From: Rheinheimera sediminis
Lineage (GTDB): Bacteria; Pseudomonadota; Gammaproteobacteria; Enterobacterales; Alteromonadaceae
Direction of reading: 5' to 3'
NCBI RefSeq assembly: GCF_004005375.1
Contig: NZ_RZUF01000010.1
Coordinates: 1 to 64,000, forward strand
Length of the DNA: 64,000 bases
Within the stretch, counting starts at the first letter, position 1. Each line of letters starts with the position of its first letter. Below the pieces are notes generated by a model. That model was not told the origin of the DNA, made no database searches, and saw nothing but the letters and a program-made list of their open reading frames with translations. The position numbers and the translations under genes were made by a program. Positions 19,080-29,100 of the stretch are shown here, in pieces.

Positions 19080-19846
19080 GTTCAGGTAATTTAATAGCGC
19101 TGCAAAGCATTCTTTATAAAGAAACCAACAGATTTATGCGCATCTGGGTGCAAACCCTGGTGCCTCCTGCCATTACTATGACTTTGTATTTTGTCATTTT
19201 TGGCGCTTTGGTCGGCTCGCGTATTGGCGATATGGGTGGCTTCAGTTATATGGAGTTTATTGTGCCTGGCCTGATTATGATGTCAGTGATCACCAACTCC
19301 TACTCCAACGTGGCTTCGTCTTTTTTCAGCGCTAAGTTTCAGCGTAATGTCGAAGAGCTTTTAGTCGCTCCTGTGCCTAACTACATCATAGTGCTGGGTT
19401 ATGTCGGCGGTGGTGTGGCACGCGGTATTCTGGTGGGTTTGATAGTGTCTTTGTTATCGCTGTTTTTTGTCGATATAAAAGTGCATCACTTGTTTATTCT
19501 GATGTCGACCGTGGTGCTCACTGCCACTCTGTTTTCGCTGGCTGGTTTAATTAACGCCATTTACGCCAAAACATTTGACGACATCAGCATAATTCCAACA
19601 TTTGTTCTGACACCTTTAACCTATTTAGGGGGAGTGTTTTATTCACTGAGTTTATTGCCACAATTTTGGCAATACGTATCGCAAATCAACCCTATTGTGT
19701 ATATGGTCAACGCCTTCCGCTACGGCTTTTTAGGTGTCAGTGATGTCAATCTGGTGTTTGCATTTAGCGTGATTATTGGCTTTATTCTGGTGTTTTTCAG
19801 TTTTGCTATGTACCTGATTAATAAAGGCACAGGCCTTCGAAGCTAA
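19076..19846 (+). CDS. yadH: ABC-2 type permease, YadH type
   Basis: Membrane partner of the preceding ATPase. 256 residues, as in E. coli YadH, with about six hydrophobic segments starting near LVPPAITMTLYFVIFGALVG. The ABC-2 signature region is FSLAGLINAIYAKTFDDISI and FVLTPLTYLGGVFYSLSLLP. It starts inside the stop of yadG and ends 8 bp from the convergent EAL gene. Exported substrate unknown. Confidence 0.9.
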   Translation: MSSGNLIALQSILYKETNRFMRIWVQTLVPPAITMTLYFVIFGALVGSRIGDMGGFSYMEFIVPGLIMMSVITNSYSNVASSFFSAKFQRNVEELLVAPVPNYIIVLGYVGGGVARGILVGLIVSLLSLFFVDIKVHHLFILMSTVVLTATLFSLAGLINAIYAKTFDDISIIPTFVLTPLTYLGGVFYSLSLLPQFWQYVSQINPIVYMVNAFRYGFLGVSDVNLVFAFSVIIGFILVFFSFAMYLINKGTGLRS

Positions 19847-19854
19847 ACCAATTT

Positions 19855-21733
19855 TTAAACAGAGCCTCTTTCGTAATACCGCAGTGGCACTGGCGCTGCG
19901 GGTCCAAAATAGTAGCCTTGCGCATAACTGATGCCACAACGTTCCAATGCATCAAGGGATTGTTTGCTTTCGACCATCTCAGCAATAATGATTAGCTGAG
20001 TTTGTCTGGCAAAGGAGCTGATATGTTCAATAAATAGCTGGGCGTCCGGGTCTGTGCTTATCATCTCAATGAGGCTGCCGTGAATTTTTAAACCATCCAC
20101 ATGCAACTGCAATAAATCCGCCATCCCAACTCCACTGGCTATACCAAAATCGTCCAAAACTACTTTGGCTCCAGCTTTTTGCAGGGCTGCTATGGCCTCA
20201 CGGCAACGCTCAAATTGGGGTAAAACCCCAGACTCGGCCAGTTCAAAGTATACCCGTTCTGGTTGAGGGTAATGTTTCAGGTAGTCTAGAAAAAACTGCT
20301 GCAATTCATCATCCAATAAATCACGACAAGTGATGTTAATAGACCAGCTCACTTTAGAGGCTGCAAACTGACTGGCACTTTTTATGAACATCATTTTAGT
20401 TAATTCTGCATCCAGATGGCTGCGGTTGATGACGCTTAAAAACTGGTCGGGAGTCAGTATACTGCCGTCACTGCGCAAAACACGGGCCAGACATTCGTAC
20501 TGGAAAATTTCGCCTGTACTGATTTGTACTACTGGTTGGAAATAAGGCACTATTTGTTCATGACCAATAGCTTCCCGTACTTCTTTCGCCATTTTTATAT
20601 TGGTATGCAGATGCTGTTTTAGCGCCAATAAGTTATCCGAATACACTACTAATGATTGTTGTTGCAGACGGGCAGTATTAACGGCCAACATTGCATTTTC
20701 CAGTACAACAGCTGCTGGTGATAAAGCGACACCTAAAGTGACAGTAAAAAGCACATAAGGATCGTTGAGTACTGGCTGAGAAAAATCATAACTGTTGAGT
20801 TTGGCATGCAAATCTTCGTCAGAAATGGCGGCGACACGGCGTATTGCCAATTTTTCAAAAGATAAACGGTACAAGCGGAAGGAAGAGCCCAAGTGCTGTT
20901 GCAATTGCTTGAGGCACTGGTTGAACGCTTGCTCCGCAATAGCAGTGCCATACAAGTTACCAATCTCTTCGAGATTATTCACTTGCAAAATAGCTAATTG
21001 GCTTAAGCTTTTGGTTTCATGGCGCAGATGCGCTTCCAAAGCCAAGCCGTTCCGAGTACCTGAACTGCGGTCTGTGGTCAGATTGTGCCGCAGTACCATG
21101 GCATAACTTAAAGCAAGCAACAAGGCCAGGCCAAAAAATACGGATCCACTTAATACCGACTGTTGCATGCTCGCCATTAACCAATAATCAAGATCGGTAA
21201 TAGCTATATCTGCACCGGCTAAATACACTGTGCCGTCTGAGCTTTGGTAAGGTATTAAGACTGAGCGGAAATGACCAAACTGATCTATAGACTCTTCAAA
21301 TACCGGGGTTGAAGCAGTAAAGGCAGCTTTGTTAGCTGCGGTGGCTTCAGGATAATAATCATAAAAAATAGCTTAACTGACCACGTAATAAATCATCTTC
21401 TGTATAGCTGGACGAGGTGAAATGCACTTTTCCGTCGACCTGAACCATACTGTAGACATACTGCAGTTTTACATCTTTGGCGTAAAGGCTGAGCTTCTTT
21501 GCCAGTTGAAGGTATTCAGCTCTTGAAATATGTTGTGGACCGCTGATGTTATTATGGTAGTCATCACCGAGCAGAAAAGGCATTGCTTTGACTGCATTGA
21601 CCAGCTGTGAGTCAAGCTGGTTCAGTTTAGTCTGATAGGTGTGCTGATATTGATAATACACATAAGTGCCGATAGCGAGCAGGTATACAGCCAGGCTAAT
21701 AAGAATAAAATGTGCTGAACGGATCCGTAGCAT
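19855..21733 (-). pseudogene. Membrane EAL-domain protein interrupted by a 1-base frameshift
   Basis: The first 124 codons (21733 to 21359) hold an N-terminal TM (about 8-28) and the start of a periplasmic sensor. The frame stops right after a T6 run (plus-strand A6 at 21363-21368). Removing one T restores reading through SYFYDYYPEATAANKAAF and on into the frame that ends at 19855, giving 625 residues. The restored protein has a periplasmic sensor, a second TM near LSGSVFFGLALLLALSYAMVL, a degenerate GGDEF-like domain and an EAL domain. The EAL domain keeps ECLAR, NIT, FELAES, DDFG, GLKIHG, AEMVES and AQGYYFG, so a restored protein could be an active c-di-GMP phosphodiesterase. A sequencing error, phase variation or true inactivation are all possible. 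Confidence 0.85.
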
Positions 21734-22077
21734 GCTATGACTCGTAAAAAGGGACCGGAAAACAATACCTTGATAGCTTAGCTGATTTCATTCCGACTGA
21801 CAGCTAATACTTAGATCTGATTTTTGTTGTTGTGTTTACGGCCATCTGATTCAAGCAGAAAACTGCAGTAGGCAAAACACTAAGTGTTTTTTGCCGCTTT
21901 GCCGCTCTTTTGCCGCTCTTTACAGCAGATAGCAGCAAGAAACATTACAGATGAAATTTTTTAAAGACATTTAAAGGGGCTTTTAGTACAGTGACTTCCT
22001 TTTTGACTTACTGATTTTACGGCCCGAAAACACAAAATTATAAGCCGATAATGTGACCCCGGTGAGACAGGATACGA
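21734..22077. other. Divergent intergenic region, EAL gene / panP
   Basis: 344 bp. It contains a hairpin at 21871-21895 (ggcaaaacac / gtgttttttgcc) and, directly after it, three imperfect tandem copies of ttgccgctctt (21891-21921). Promoters for both flanking genes should lie here, but I cannot place them reliably. Confidence 0.5.
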
Positions 22078-23718
22078 ATGACAGAATCAAACAAGCGCCA
22101 AGCTACAGCGTCTGAAGAGGCTTTGTGGCGGATATTTACTGTGCCAGAGGCTCCGGACTCGACCTTAAGTATCATAGAGCAGAATATTTCGCAAAATCTG
22201 GCTGGATTTTTGCGCGAGAGCATTGTTGCTGTGGAAAAACCACTGTGGCAAATCGAGCGTGATTTTCAGGCCCACCAAATTCCGTCTGAACCAAAGTTTG
22301 TCTCAGATTATGCTGAGCAAATGATGGAGAAGCTGGTGGCCCATTCAGTACATACAGCTGCGCCAAGCTTTATCGGCCATATGACGTCGGCTTTGCCATA
22401 TTTTGTCTTGCCGCTATCAAAAATGATGGTAGGTTTAAACCAGAATCTGGTGAAAATCGAAACCTCCAAAGCCTTTACTCCGTTAGAGCGTCAGGTTATC
22501 GGCATGATGCACCACTTGGTGTATGGCGAAGGTGACAGCTTTTATAAAAAATGGATGCACAGCGCCAATCATTCGCTCGGTGCTTTTTGTTCCGGCGGCA
22601 CCATTGCCAATATCACGGCGCTCTGGATTGCCCGTAACCGCTTATTAAAAGCAGATGGTGATTTTAAAGGTGTGGCGAAAGAAGGCCTGTTTCGCGCTAT
22701 GAAATATTATGGCTATGAAGGTTTAGCCATTTTAGTCTCAGAGCGCGGTCATTATTCTTTAGGCAAAGCTGCAGATATTTTGGGTATTGGCCGTGAGTTT
22801 TTAGTGCCGGTAAAAACCGATGCCAATAACAAAGTACAAAGCGATGAAATGCGCCGGGTTAGCCGCGAGCTGAACGACAAAAACATAAAAGTAATGGCCA
22901 TAGTGGGTGTAGCTGGCACGACCGAAACAGGCAACGTCGATCCGTTGCATGATTTAGCCGATTTAGCCGCTGAATTGGGCTGTCATTTCCATGTGGACGC
23001 GGCCTGGGGGGGCGCTACACTGTTGTCGGATAAATACCGTCATTTGCTAAGTGGCATAGAGAGAGCAGATTCAGTCACTATCGATGCGCATAAACAAATG
23101 TATGTGCCTATGGGGGCTGGTATGGTGGTGTTTAAGCACCCATCTTCGGCCCATGCGATAGAACATCATGCCGAATACATTTTGCGTAAAGGCTCCAAAG
23201 ATTTAGGCAGTCAGACGCTGGAAGGTTCACGCCCTGGTATGGCGATGTTGGTGCATGCCTGCTTACAGGTGATTGGCCGTCAGGGATATGAAATTCTGAT
23301 CAATCGCAGTTTGGATAAAGCGCGATATTTTGCCAGTTTAATTAAAGACCATGCAGAGTTTGAGCTAATCACTGAACCTGAGCTTTGTTTATTAACTTAT
23401 CGTTATGTACCAGCACAAGTGCAGCGCGCTATGGCTGTAGCTTCTGCCGAGAAACTGCTGAAGTTTAATGAATTACTGAACGGTTTAACCCGTTTTATCC
23501 AGAAAACGCAAAGGGAAGAGGGCCGCTCTTTTGTTTCCCGTACCCGGATTAAACCAGAGCGATATCAGCGCCAGGATACAGTGGTGTTTCGTGTCGTATT
23601 GGCGAACCCTCTGACAACAGATCAAATTTTATTTGATGTGCTGGAGGAGCAGCAGCAAGTGGCTGCACTGGATAAAGAGTTCCTGCCGAAATTGCTACAA
23701 TTGGCGAAAGAAAGCTGA
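22078..23718 (+). CDS. panP: PLP-dependent aspartate 1-decarboxylase PanP (TIGR03799 type)
   Basis: Group II PLP decarboxylase of 546 residues. FCSGGTIANITALW binds the PLP phosphate, SERGHYS supplies the stacking His (about 225), HVDAAWGG carries the PLP-N Asp307, and TIDAHKQMYVPMGAG carries the Schiff-base Lys339. Its length and N-terminal region fit the glutamate-decarboxylase-like group annotated as TIGR03799 and shown in Vibrio (PanP) to make beta-alanine from aspartate, replacing pyruvoyl PanD. Supporting context: panB and panC are at 35-37 kb without panD. Glutamate or tyrosine decarboxylase activity would be the alternatives. It has its own promoter region and a hairpin follows. Confidence 0.85.
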   Translation: MTESNKRQATASEEALWRIFTVPEAPDSTLSIIEQNISQNLAGFLRESIVAVEKPLWQIERDFQAHQIPSEPKFVSDYAEQMMEKLVAHSVHTAAPSFIGHMTSALPYFVLPLSKMMVGLNQNLVKIETSKAFTPLERQVIGMMHHLVYGEGDSFYKKWMHSANHSLGAFCSGGTIANITALWIARNRLLKADGDFKGVAKEGLFRAMKYYGYEGLAILVSERGHYSLGKAADILGIGREFLVPVKTDANNKVQSDEMRRVSRELNDKNIKVMAIVGVAGTTETGNVDPLHDLADLAAELGCHFHVDAAWGGATLLSDKYRHLLSGIERADSVTIDAHKQMYVPMGAGMVVFKHPSSAHAIEHHAEYILRKGSKDLGSQTLEGSRPGMAMLVHACLQVIGRQGYEILINRSLDKARYFASLIKDHAEFELITEPELCLLTYRYVPAQVQRAMAVASAEKLLKFNELLNGLTRFIQKTQREEGRSFVSRTRIKPERYQRQDTVVFRVVLANPLTTDQILFDVLEEQQQVAALDKEFLPKLLQLAKES

Positions 23719-23735
23719 TTACAGCTTTGAGTAAC

Positions 23736-23763
23736 TCGCCAGCTGCGGTGCTGCAGCTGGCGA
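23736..23763. terminator. Hairpin between convergent panP and lipoprotein genes
   Basis: An 11-bp perfect stem (tcgccagctgc / gcagctggcga) with a 6-nt loop. It has no T-run on either strand. Its location 18 bp past the panP stop suggests a termination or 3'-end stabilising role. Confidence 0.5.
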
Positions 23764-23790
23764 ACTATTAGTACCATTGCATCAGGTTAG

Positions 23791-25251
23791 TTAAATCTGA
23801 CAGCTGACCCAGACCACACCATCAGTGCTGCATTCCTTACTATAAGTGTTATCTGCTTTATAACTCAGTTTTAGCCAGTGGCCGTCCTTCCAACGATCAA
23901 TCTGAATGCGCTGGCCGCTGCTGTCATCTGTTGATCTTTTGTACCAGTCGTAGACATTCAGTGTAACCTCTTCGTCAAAGCGATAACCAGAGACTTCAGC
24001 TCTGTTGATTAGCTGTTGAGGGTCCAGAATACCAGCTTTGGAGCTCAGCTGGCTCCAGCCACTTAAGGCGGAAAATTCACTGTCTGATGGCAAAATAGTG
24101 AAGCGAGTATGGTAATTGATGCCATTTTTTGTGTAGTTGATGGAGTAATACCTGCTGGATGCAGGTTCAAAGTTAGGCTCTGTGCATAAAGCTAGATCAG
24201 ACACCGTCTGAATTTGAGATAAATTGTTGAGTTCATACTGTACTTGCTGAGCAGTGAAGCGAACCGCTTCCTGGGCACTGCAGACATAATCAGTACCGTT
24301 GTAACTGGATCTGTCCCGGCTCAGACTATAAATTCCGCTGCCCCAGCTGCTGTCTTTGGTTTCTCTTACATAGACAGGGCGCAGTACAGTCTGCAGATCA
24401 TCAGACATGATCACTAATTCATAGTTGTAGCTGCTATCAAACCAGAGACTGGTTTCTCTGTACCAGTGGCCTGGCTCGCTACTTTGTTTGTCCTGATAAA
24501 ACAGAGTGCGGATAGAACTTGCCTGAGGGTGCTGAGTTTTCAGTTGCTGGCGGTAACTGAAACTTGCTTTGAGTCCTTTGACTATCACCTGGGCCAGCTG
24601 ATAACTGGCCTGGTCCGCTGTCTGAATAAAATCAGCATAAATTTGCTGTTCAGAAAGGTTGTATCTTTGCACAAAGTTAGTGAATAAAACCTTTAACTCA
24701 TATTTAAAATCCTGAACCAGCTGTCTGTTTGCTTTAAGCTCAGAACAAGTTCTGGGGCTTGAACCCAGAGGAGAAAATTTTTCCAGGATCTGCTCACTCA
24801 ATACAGTGGTCAGCGGGGATATGTTCAGAACGTCCTCTACTGTGGGAGCCGCAAGTAAAGGTGGACGAGACATTTGATAAGCCTGGGTCACCACGCCGCT
24901 GTCCTCGTCTATGGCTCCGACCGGGACATCCACGTAAATAGTCGAATAAGCCACACACTCCCGTTGTGCTTCGGTCAGTTCAAGGATATAGGAACCAGCT
25001 TGCCCTGAGATAGCTGAAGGCTCGTCTGCATTTCGGATCTTATCGGCATTGATATCAAGCCAGACCGTGGCACCACGGACATAACCGTCTATGACTTTGC
25101 CTTTGATAGTTGATTTTGCAACGACAGGGTTACCACCATCCTTGATTGGAGTTTGTGGCGCTGCGCCCTCTGTGCTGCCTCCGCCACATGCTGTCAATAG
25201 TAAAGGCGTGATAAGAGCTGATACCAGCAAAGGTATTGATTTGTGTCCCAT
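23791..25251 (-). CDS. Putative lipoprotein of unknown function
   Basis: From ATG 25251 the protein starts MGHKSIPLLVSALITPLLLT, then ACGGGS: a type II signal peptide with lipobox LTAC and lipidated Cys22. Residues about 45-130 (KGKVIDGYVRGATVWLDINA) resemble the immunoglobulin-like carboxypeptidase-regulatory/SdrD B-like fold seen in many surface lipoproteins of marine bacteria. The rest (about 340 residues) shows no motif I recognise. ATG 25263 and TTG 25281 are possible earlier starts, and no start has a good Shine-Dalgarno. It stands alone, so context gives no role. Confidence 0.7.
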   Translation of the reverse strand: MGHKSIPLLVSALITPLLLTACGGGSTEGAAPQTPIKDGGNPVVAKSTIKGKVIDGYVRGATVWLDINADKIRNADEPSAISGQAGSYILELTEAQRECVAYSTIYVDVPVGAIDEDSGVVTQAYQMSRPPLLAAPTVEDVLNISPLTTVLSEQILEKFSPLGSSPRTCSELKANRQLVQDFKYELKVLFTNFVQRYNLSEQQIYADFIQTADQASYQLAQVIVKGLKASFSYRQQLKTQHPQASSIRTLFYQDKQSSEPGHWYRETSLWFDSSYNYELVIMSDDLQTVLRPVYVRETKDSSWGSGIYSLSRDRSSYNGTDYVCSAQEAVRFTAQQVQYELNNLSQIQTVSDLALCTEPNFEPASSRYYSINYTKNGINYHTRFTILPSDSEFSALSGWSQLSSKAGILDPQQLINRAEVSGYRFDEEVTLNVYDWYKRSTDDSSGQRIQIDRWKDGHWLKLSYKADNTYSKECSTDGVVWVSCQI

Positions 25252-25560
25252 TATAAAGTCCATTTTATTGAAGAAATACAATGCTATAGCTCTGTTTATG
25301 CTATCGCAATATCAGCTGGACTTTATTTTGTAACAAATTTAACATTTTTTCGGCTGCGGCAAGATGATTTACTGCAGCCAAAGAGACCTATTAAGGTTCC
25401 AAAGCCAGGCCAGCCAGAGCCCGACCATCACATCAGGTTATTTAGTATAGTCCTAGAGCTTGAGGGAACTATGCTACACAGTTGCTTACATCTTCAGGCA
25501 TTGCTTAGTCGGCAGTGCGGTAGTAACTTAAGATATTGCTGAATGCAGGAGGGCGTTTTG
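25252..25560. other. Intergenic region before the PspC-domain gene
   Basis: About 300 bp. A weak hairpin (ggctgc / gcagcc) sits near 25352-25378. A 99-codon plus-strand frame here has no start signal or family resemblance. The 3' end carries the GGAGGG that serves the next gene. Confidence 0.4.
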
Positions 25561-25758
25561 ATGTCGACGAAAACCTTAGCTTTATCTAATGACAAGATGA
25601 TTGCAGGAGTTTGTGGTGGTATAGCTGAGTATTTTGGCTGGTCCAAAGGCGGAGTACGTCTGGTTTATGTATTGCTGTCTGTGTTATCAGCAGCTTTTCC
25701 TGGTTTTTTTGTTTACATCATTTTATGGTTGGTGATGCCAAAAAAACACAGCCTCTGA
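25561..25758 (+). CDS. PspC-domain small membrane protein
   Basis: 65 residues from ATG 25561, preceded by GGAGGG at a normal distance. The open frame has six extra codons upstream that overlap the Shine-Dalgarno. ALSNDKMIAGVCGGIAEYFGW is the typical PspC N-terminal motif, followed by one hydrophobic segment (FPGFFVYIILWLVMP). PspC domains occur in the phage-shock envelope-stress system, where full PspC works with PspB and PspA. Here it is a stand-alone domain protein with no pspA or pspB nearby, so the role is uncertain. Confidence 0.85.
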   Translation: MSTKTLALSNDKMIAGVCGGIAEYFGWSKGGVRLVYVLLSVLSAAFPGFFVYIILWLVMPKKHSL

Positions 25759-25787
25759 GCTGATATCAGTTCAGCAAAGGGTAAATT

Positions 25788-26195
25788 ATGTATTCAGGTC
25801 AATGTCTTTGCGGCGCTGTAAAAGTTGAAATTCGTGGCTCTATTACTGACATTATTCATTGTCACTGTTCCTTGTGTCGTAAATCCAGCGGCACAGCCTA
25901 TGCCACTAATGGTTTTGTGTTAAGTGCTGAATTTAGTTTGGTGCAAGGCAAAGAGCTGCTCAATGCGTTTTCGTTACAGCAAGGCAGGCAACGGCATTTT
26001 TGTTCCCGTTGTGGTTCTCCTGTATATAGCTCAAACGCTGCAGATCCGAATCGGATCCGCATTCGTTTGGGCATACTGGATTCTGCTATTACTGAGCGAC
26101 CCATAAGTCATAACTTTGTCTCGTCAAAAGCCTGCTGGGACAATCTGGATGCAGATTTGCCCCGCTATGATAGCCATGAACCCGGCAGACACTGA
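25788..26195 (+). CDS. GFA/CENP-V family zinc-binding protein
   Basis: 135 residues with the Mss4-like zinc-ribbon pattern of glutathione-dependent formaldehyde-activating (GFA) family proteins: CLCGAVKVEI near the N-terminus, CHCSLCRKSSGTAYATNGF, then FCSRCGSPVYSSN. Two zinc sites are expected. Most relatives have no proven activity despite the family name. It is 29 bp after the PspC gene and probably co-transcribed. It ends 1 bp from the convergent glucan synthase gene. Confidence 0.85.
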   Translation: MYSGQCLCGAVKVEIRGSITDIIHCHCSLCRKSSGTAYATNGFVLSAEFSLVQGKELLNAFSLQQGRQRHFCSRCGSPVYSSNAADPNRIRIRLGILDSAITERPISHNFVSSKACWDNLDADLPRYDSHEPGRH

Positions 26196-26196
26196 T

Positions 26197-29100
26197 TCAT
26201 AGCTGCGTAACAGAAGCTATAGACCAGACCAACTGATGGGGTTTGCCATCCAAAGGTAACTGCAAAATACCCACGTTGTAATAGGCTGGGTCTGCAGCTA
26301 TGTCTTTGCCATCTAACCTAACTGAAGCTGCAGACTGATGTTGCTGCAATTCCAGTTGATACAGAGTACCGGCAACTGACAAGCTAATGCTAAAGCCCGG
26401 CCACGCAAATGGAATACAAGGCGCAAACTGCAGCCATTGCCCTTTTCTGCTTAGCCCTAAAATAGCTTCAATACCAGAGCGGTACATCCAGGCTGCAGCT
26501 CCAGTGTACCAACTCCAGCCTCCACGGCCGTTATGAGGCTCAACTGAATAGATATCGGCAGAAACCACATAAGGTTCGGTTTGATAACGAGCCACAGCTT
26601 CTGGTGTCAGCGCATGCTGAATGGGGTTGAGCATACTAAACAGCTCAGTGGCTTTTTCCGCCTGATCCAGCTTCGCAAAGGCAAAAATAGCCCACATGGC
26701 GGCATGACTGTATTGGCCACCGTTTTCGCGTAAACCCGCCGGATAGCCTTTGATATAACCAGGGTTGGGTTCAATATGCTCAAAAGGTGGGCTGAACAAC
26801 AGTGCCAAACCTTGTGCTGTGTTGATTAAATGCTGACTAACGGAAGCCATCGCCACTTTGGCTCTGTCGGGGCGTGCAGCTGCAGATAACACGGCCCAGG
26901 ACTGGGCAATAGAATCAATTTTACATTCAGGTGATGCCTTGCTGCCAAGCCAGCTACCCTGATCAAAAGTCGCTCTTTTATACCATTCGCCGTCCCAAGC
27001 ATGCTGTTCCAGCGCTTGTATTAATCTCTTGGCATAGTGCTGCCAGCGGCTGGTTCTGTCCTGCTCATCCGTGGGAACAAAAGGCAAAAACAGTTTAATG
27101 CTGGCAAGCACTAACCAGCCCAGCCAAACACTTTGGCCTTTGCCCTCTGCACCCACTAAATCCATGCCGTCATTCCAGTCGCCAGAGCCCATTAAGGGCA
27201 AACCAAGTTCCCCTGTCTGAGCAATACAAAGATCTAAGCCGCGGGCGCAGTGTTCAAACAAAGACGCACTATGGTCTGATGGCATAGGCTGATAAAAAGC
27301 ATCGTGCTGATCGGCCGTCAGTGCAGGGCCTTGCAGAAAGGGTAGTTGCTCATCCAGTACCGCCTGATCACCTGAACTTTGGATATAACTGGCACAGGCA
27401 AAGACTAACCAGACTTTATCGTCACAAATCCTGCTGCGTACACCAGCGCCTGAATGGGGCAACCACCAATGCTGCACATCGCCTTCAATAAACTGTCGCC
27501 CTGCGGCTTTTAACAAATGCTGACGTGCAAAAACCGGGTCGGCAAAGCTCAGTGCCATGCTGTCTTGTAATTGATCGCGAAAACCATAAGCGCCGCTGGC
27601 CTGATAAAAGGCGGCTCTGGCATAGAGCCGACAGACTATGGTTTGATACAACAACCAGCCGTTCAGCATAATATTCATCGCCGGATCCGGTGTTTTCACC
27701 TGCACAGAGTTCAGCTTTTGCTGCCAGAAGTCTTTCACTTGTTGTAATGCATTCTGTAAATCCAACTGCTGATATTGCCGTACCAGAGCAGTAGCACTTT
27801 GGCTGTCTGCCGATTGCCCCAGTAAAAATACCAGTTCAGAACTTTCTCCCGGGGCCAGACTGAGTTCGAGTTGCAGTGCGGTGCAAGGGTCTAAGGCTGC
27901 TCCACTGCGTTTGGACAAAGGCTGTGTACAGCTTAAAGCCAGTGGGCTCGCCAAAGAGCCGTTTCTGCCAATAAATTCGGTGCGATCCGCTGTCCAGCCC
28001 GATAGCCGATCCGCAGAGGCTTGAGCAGTGCTGTGATGGCTTAAAGCGGCAAAAGCGATACGACCGGCAAAAGCTGTATTCCATGGATTGGACAGTAACA
28101 TGGTCTGACTGTCCTGATGCATAGAACTTTGTAAAAAGGCACTGCTGGCGCTGCGGTCTCTACCCAGGACCCACTCGGTATAAGCTGTGACTGTTAAATT
28201 TCGTGTTTGAGCTGAGTTATTGGTCAGAGTTAAGCGCGATATTTTCACAGGATCAGCCACTGGTACATATTGCAGTAATTGCATGTCTATACCTGCGGCC
28301 TGATGGCCAAACTGGCTGTAACCAAAACCATGACAGGCCCGATACAAACCGCCGTCATTGATCGGCTGAGCTGTTGGGCTTAACAGTTCAGAACTGCCCT
28401 GGTCCTGTATATAAAAAGCTTCACCACAAGGGTCAGTCACGGGGTCGTTTGACCATGGGGTCAGTTGATTTTCCCTGCTGTTTTCCGACCAACTGTAACC
28501 GCTGCCCAAAGTGGAAACCTGAAAGCCAAAAGCCGGATTAGCAATTACATTGATCCAGGGCATAGGAGGGCGTTGATGCCGCAGCATCTGGGTGTGGTAC
28601 TCGCGACCATCTGCGCTGAAGCCCCCCAAGCCATTAAAAAACTGCAGTTGTGGCTCGGTCTTTTGCTCCTGCTCAGGCAGTCGGGCTGCTTTAGTGGTAT
28701 TGAGCCTCAGAGGTTCAGCTGTAGCAGCGGGGATCCGGCTTAACTGAGTGGCCAGACTACCGCGGTTTGCATAAAGCACAACACGGGCAACGGCTGCTAA
28801 TAGAGCTCTGGATTCGACTGTCATTAAATCTGCGCGCAGGCAAAATACACTGCCTCCTGCTAAACGTAAGCCCAGATTGGGTTTACTCTGACTGCTGCGC
28901 ACCTGGGTTTCAATGGCCGTTTGTAATTCCTGTACATAAGACGCTGCTCTTTCATTGATAACAACTAAATCTACAGCCAGCTGTTTCATGCGCCAGTATT
29001 CGTGGGCCCGCAGCAGTTGCTGTACCACAGACAAATCTTCGATATCATCGATATGCAGCAGCACTATAGGTAAATCGCCGGAAATGGCATGTTGCCACAA

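Noticed and set aside
25243-25542. 99-codon plus-strand open frame before the PspC gene
   Set aside because: Begins in the lipoprotein gene's 5' end, composition unlike protein, no start signal.
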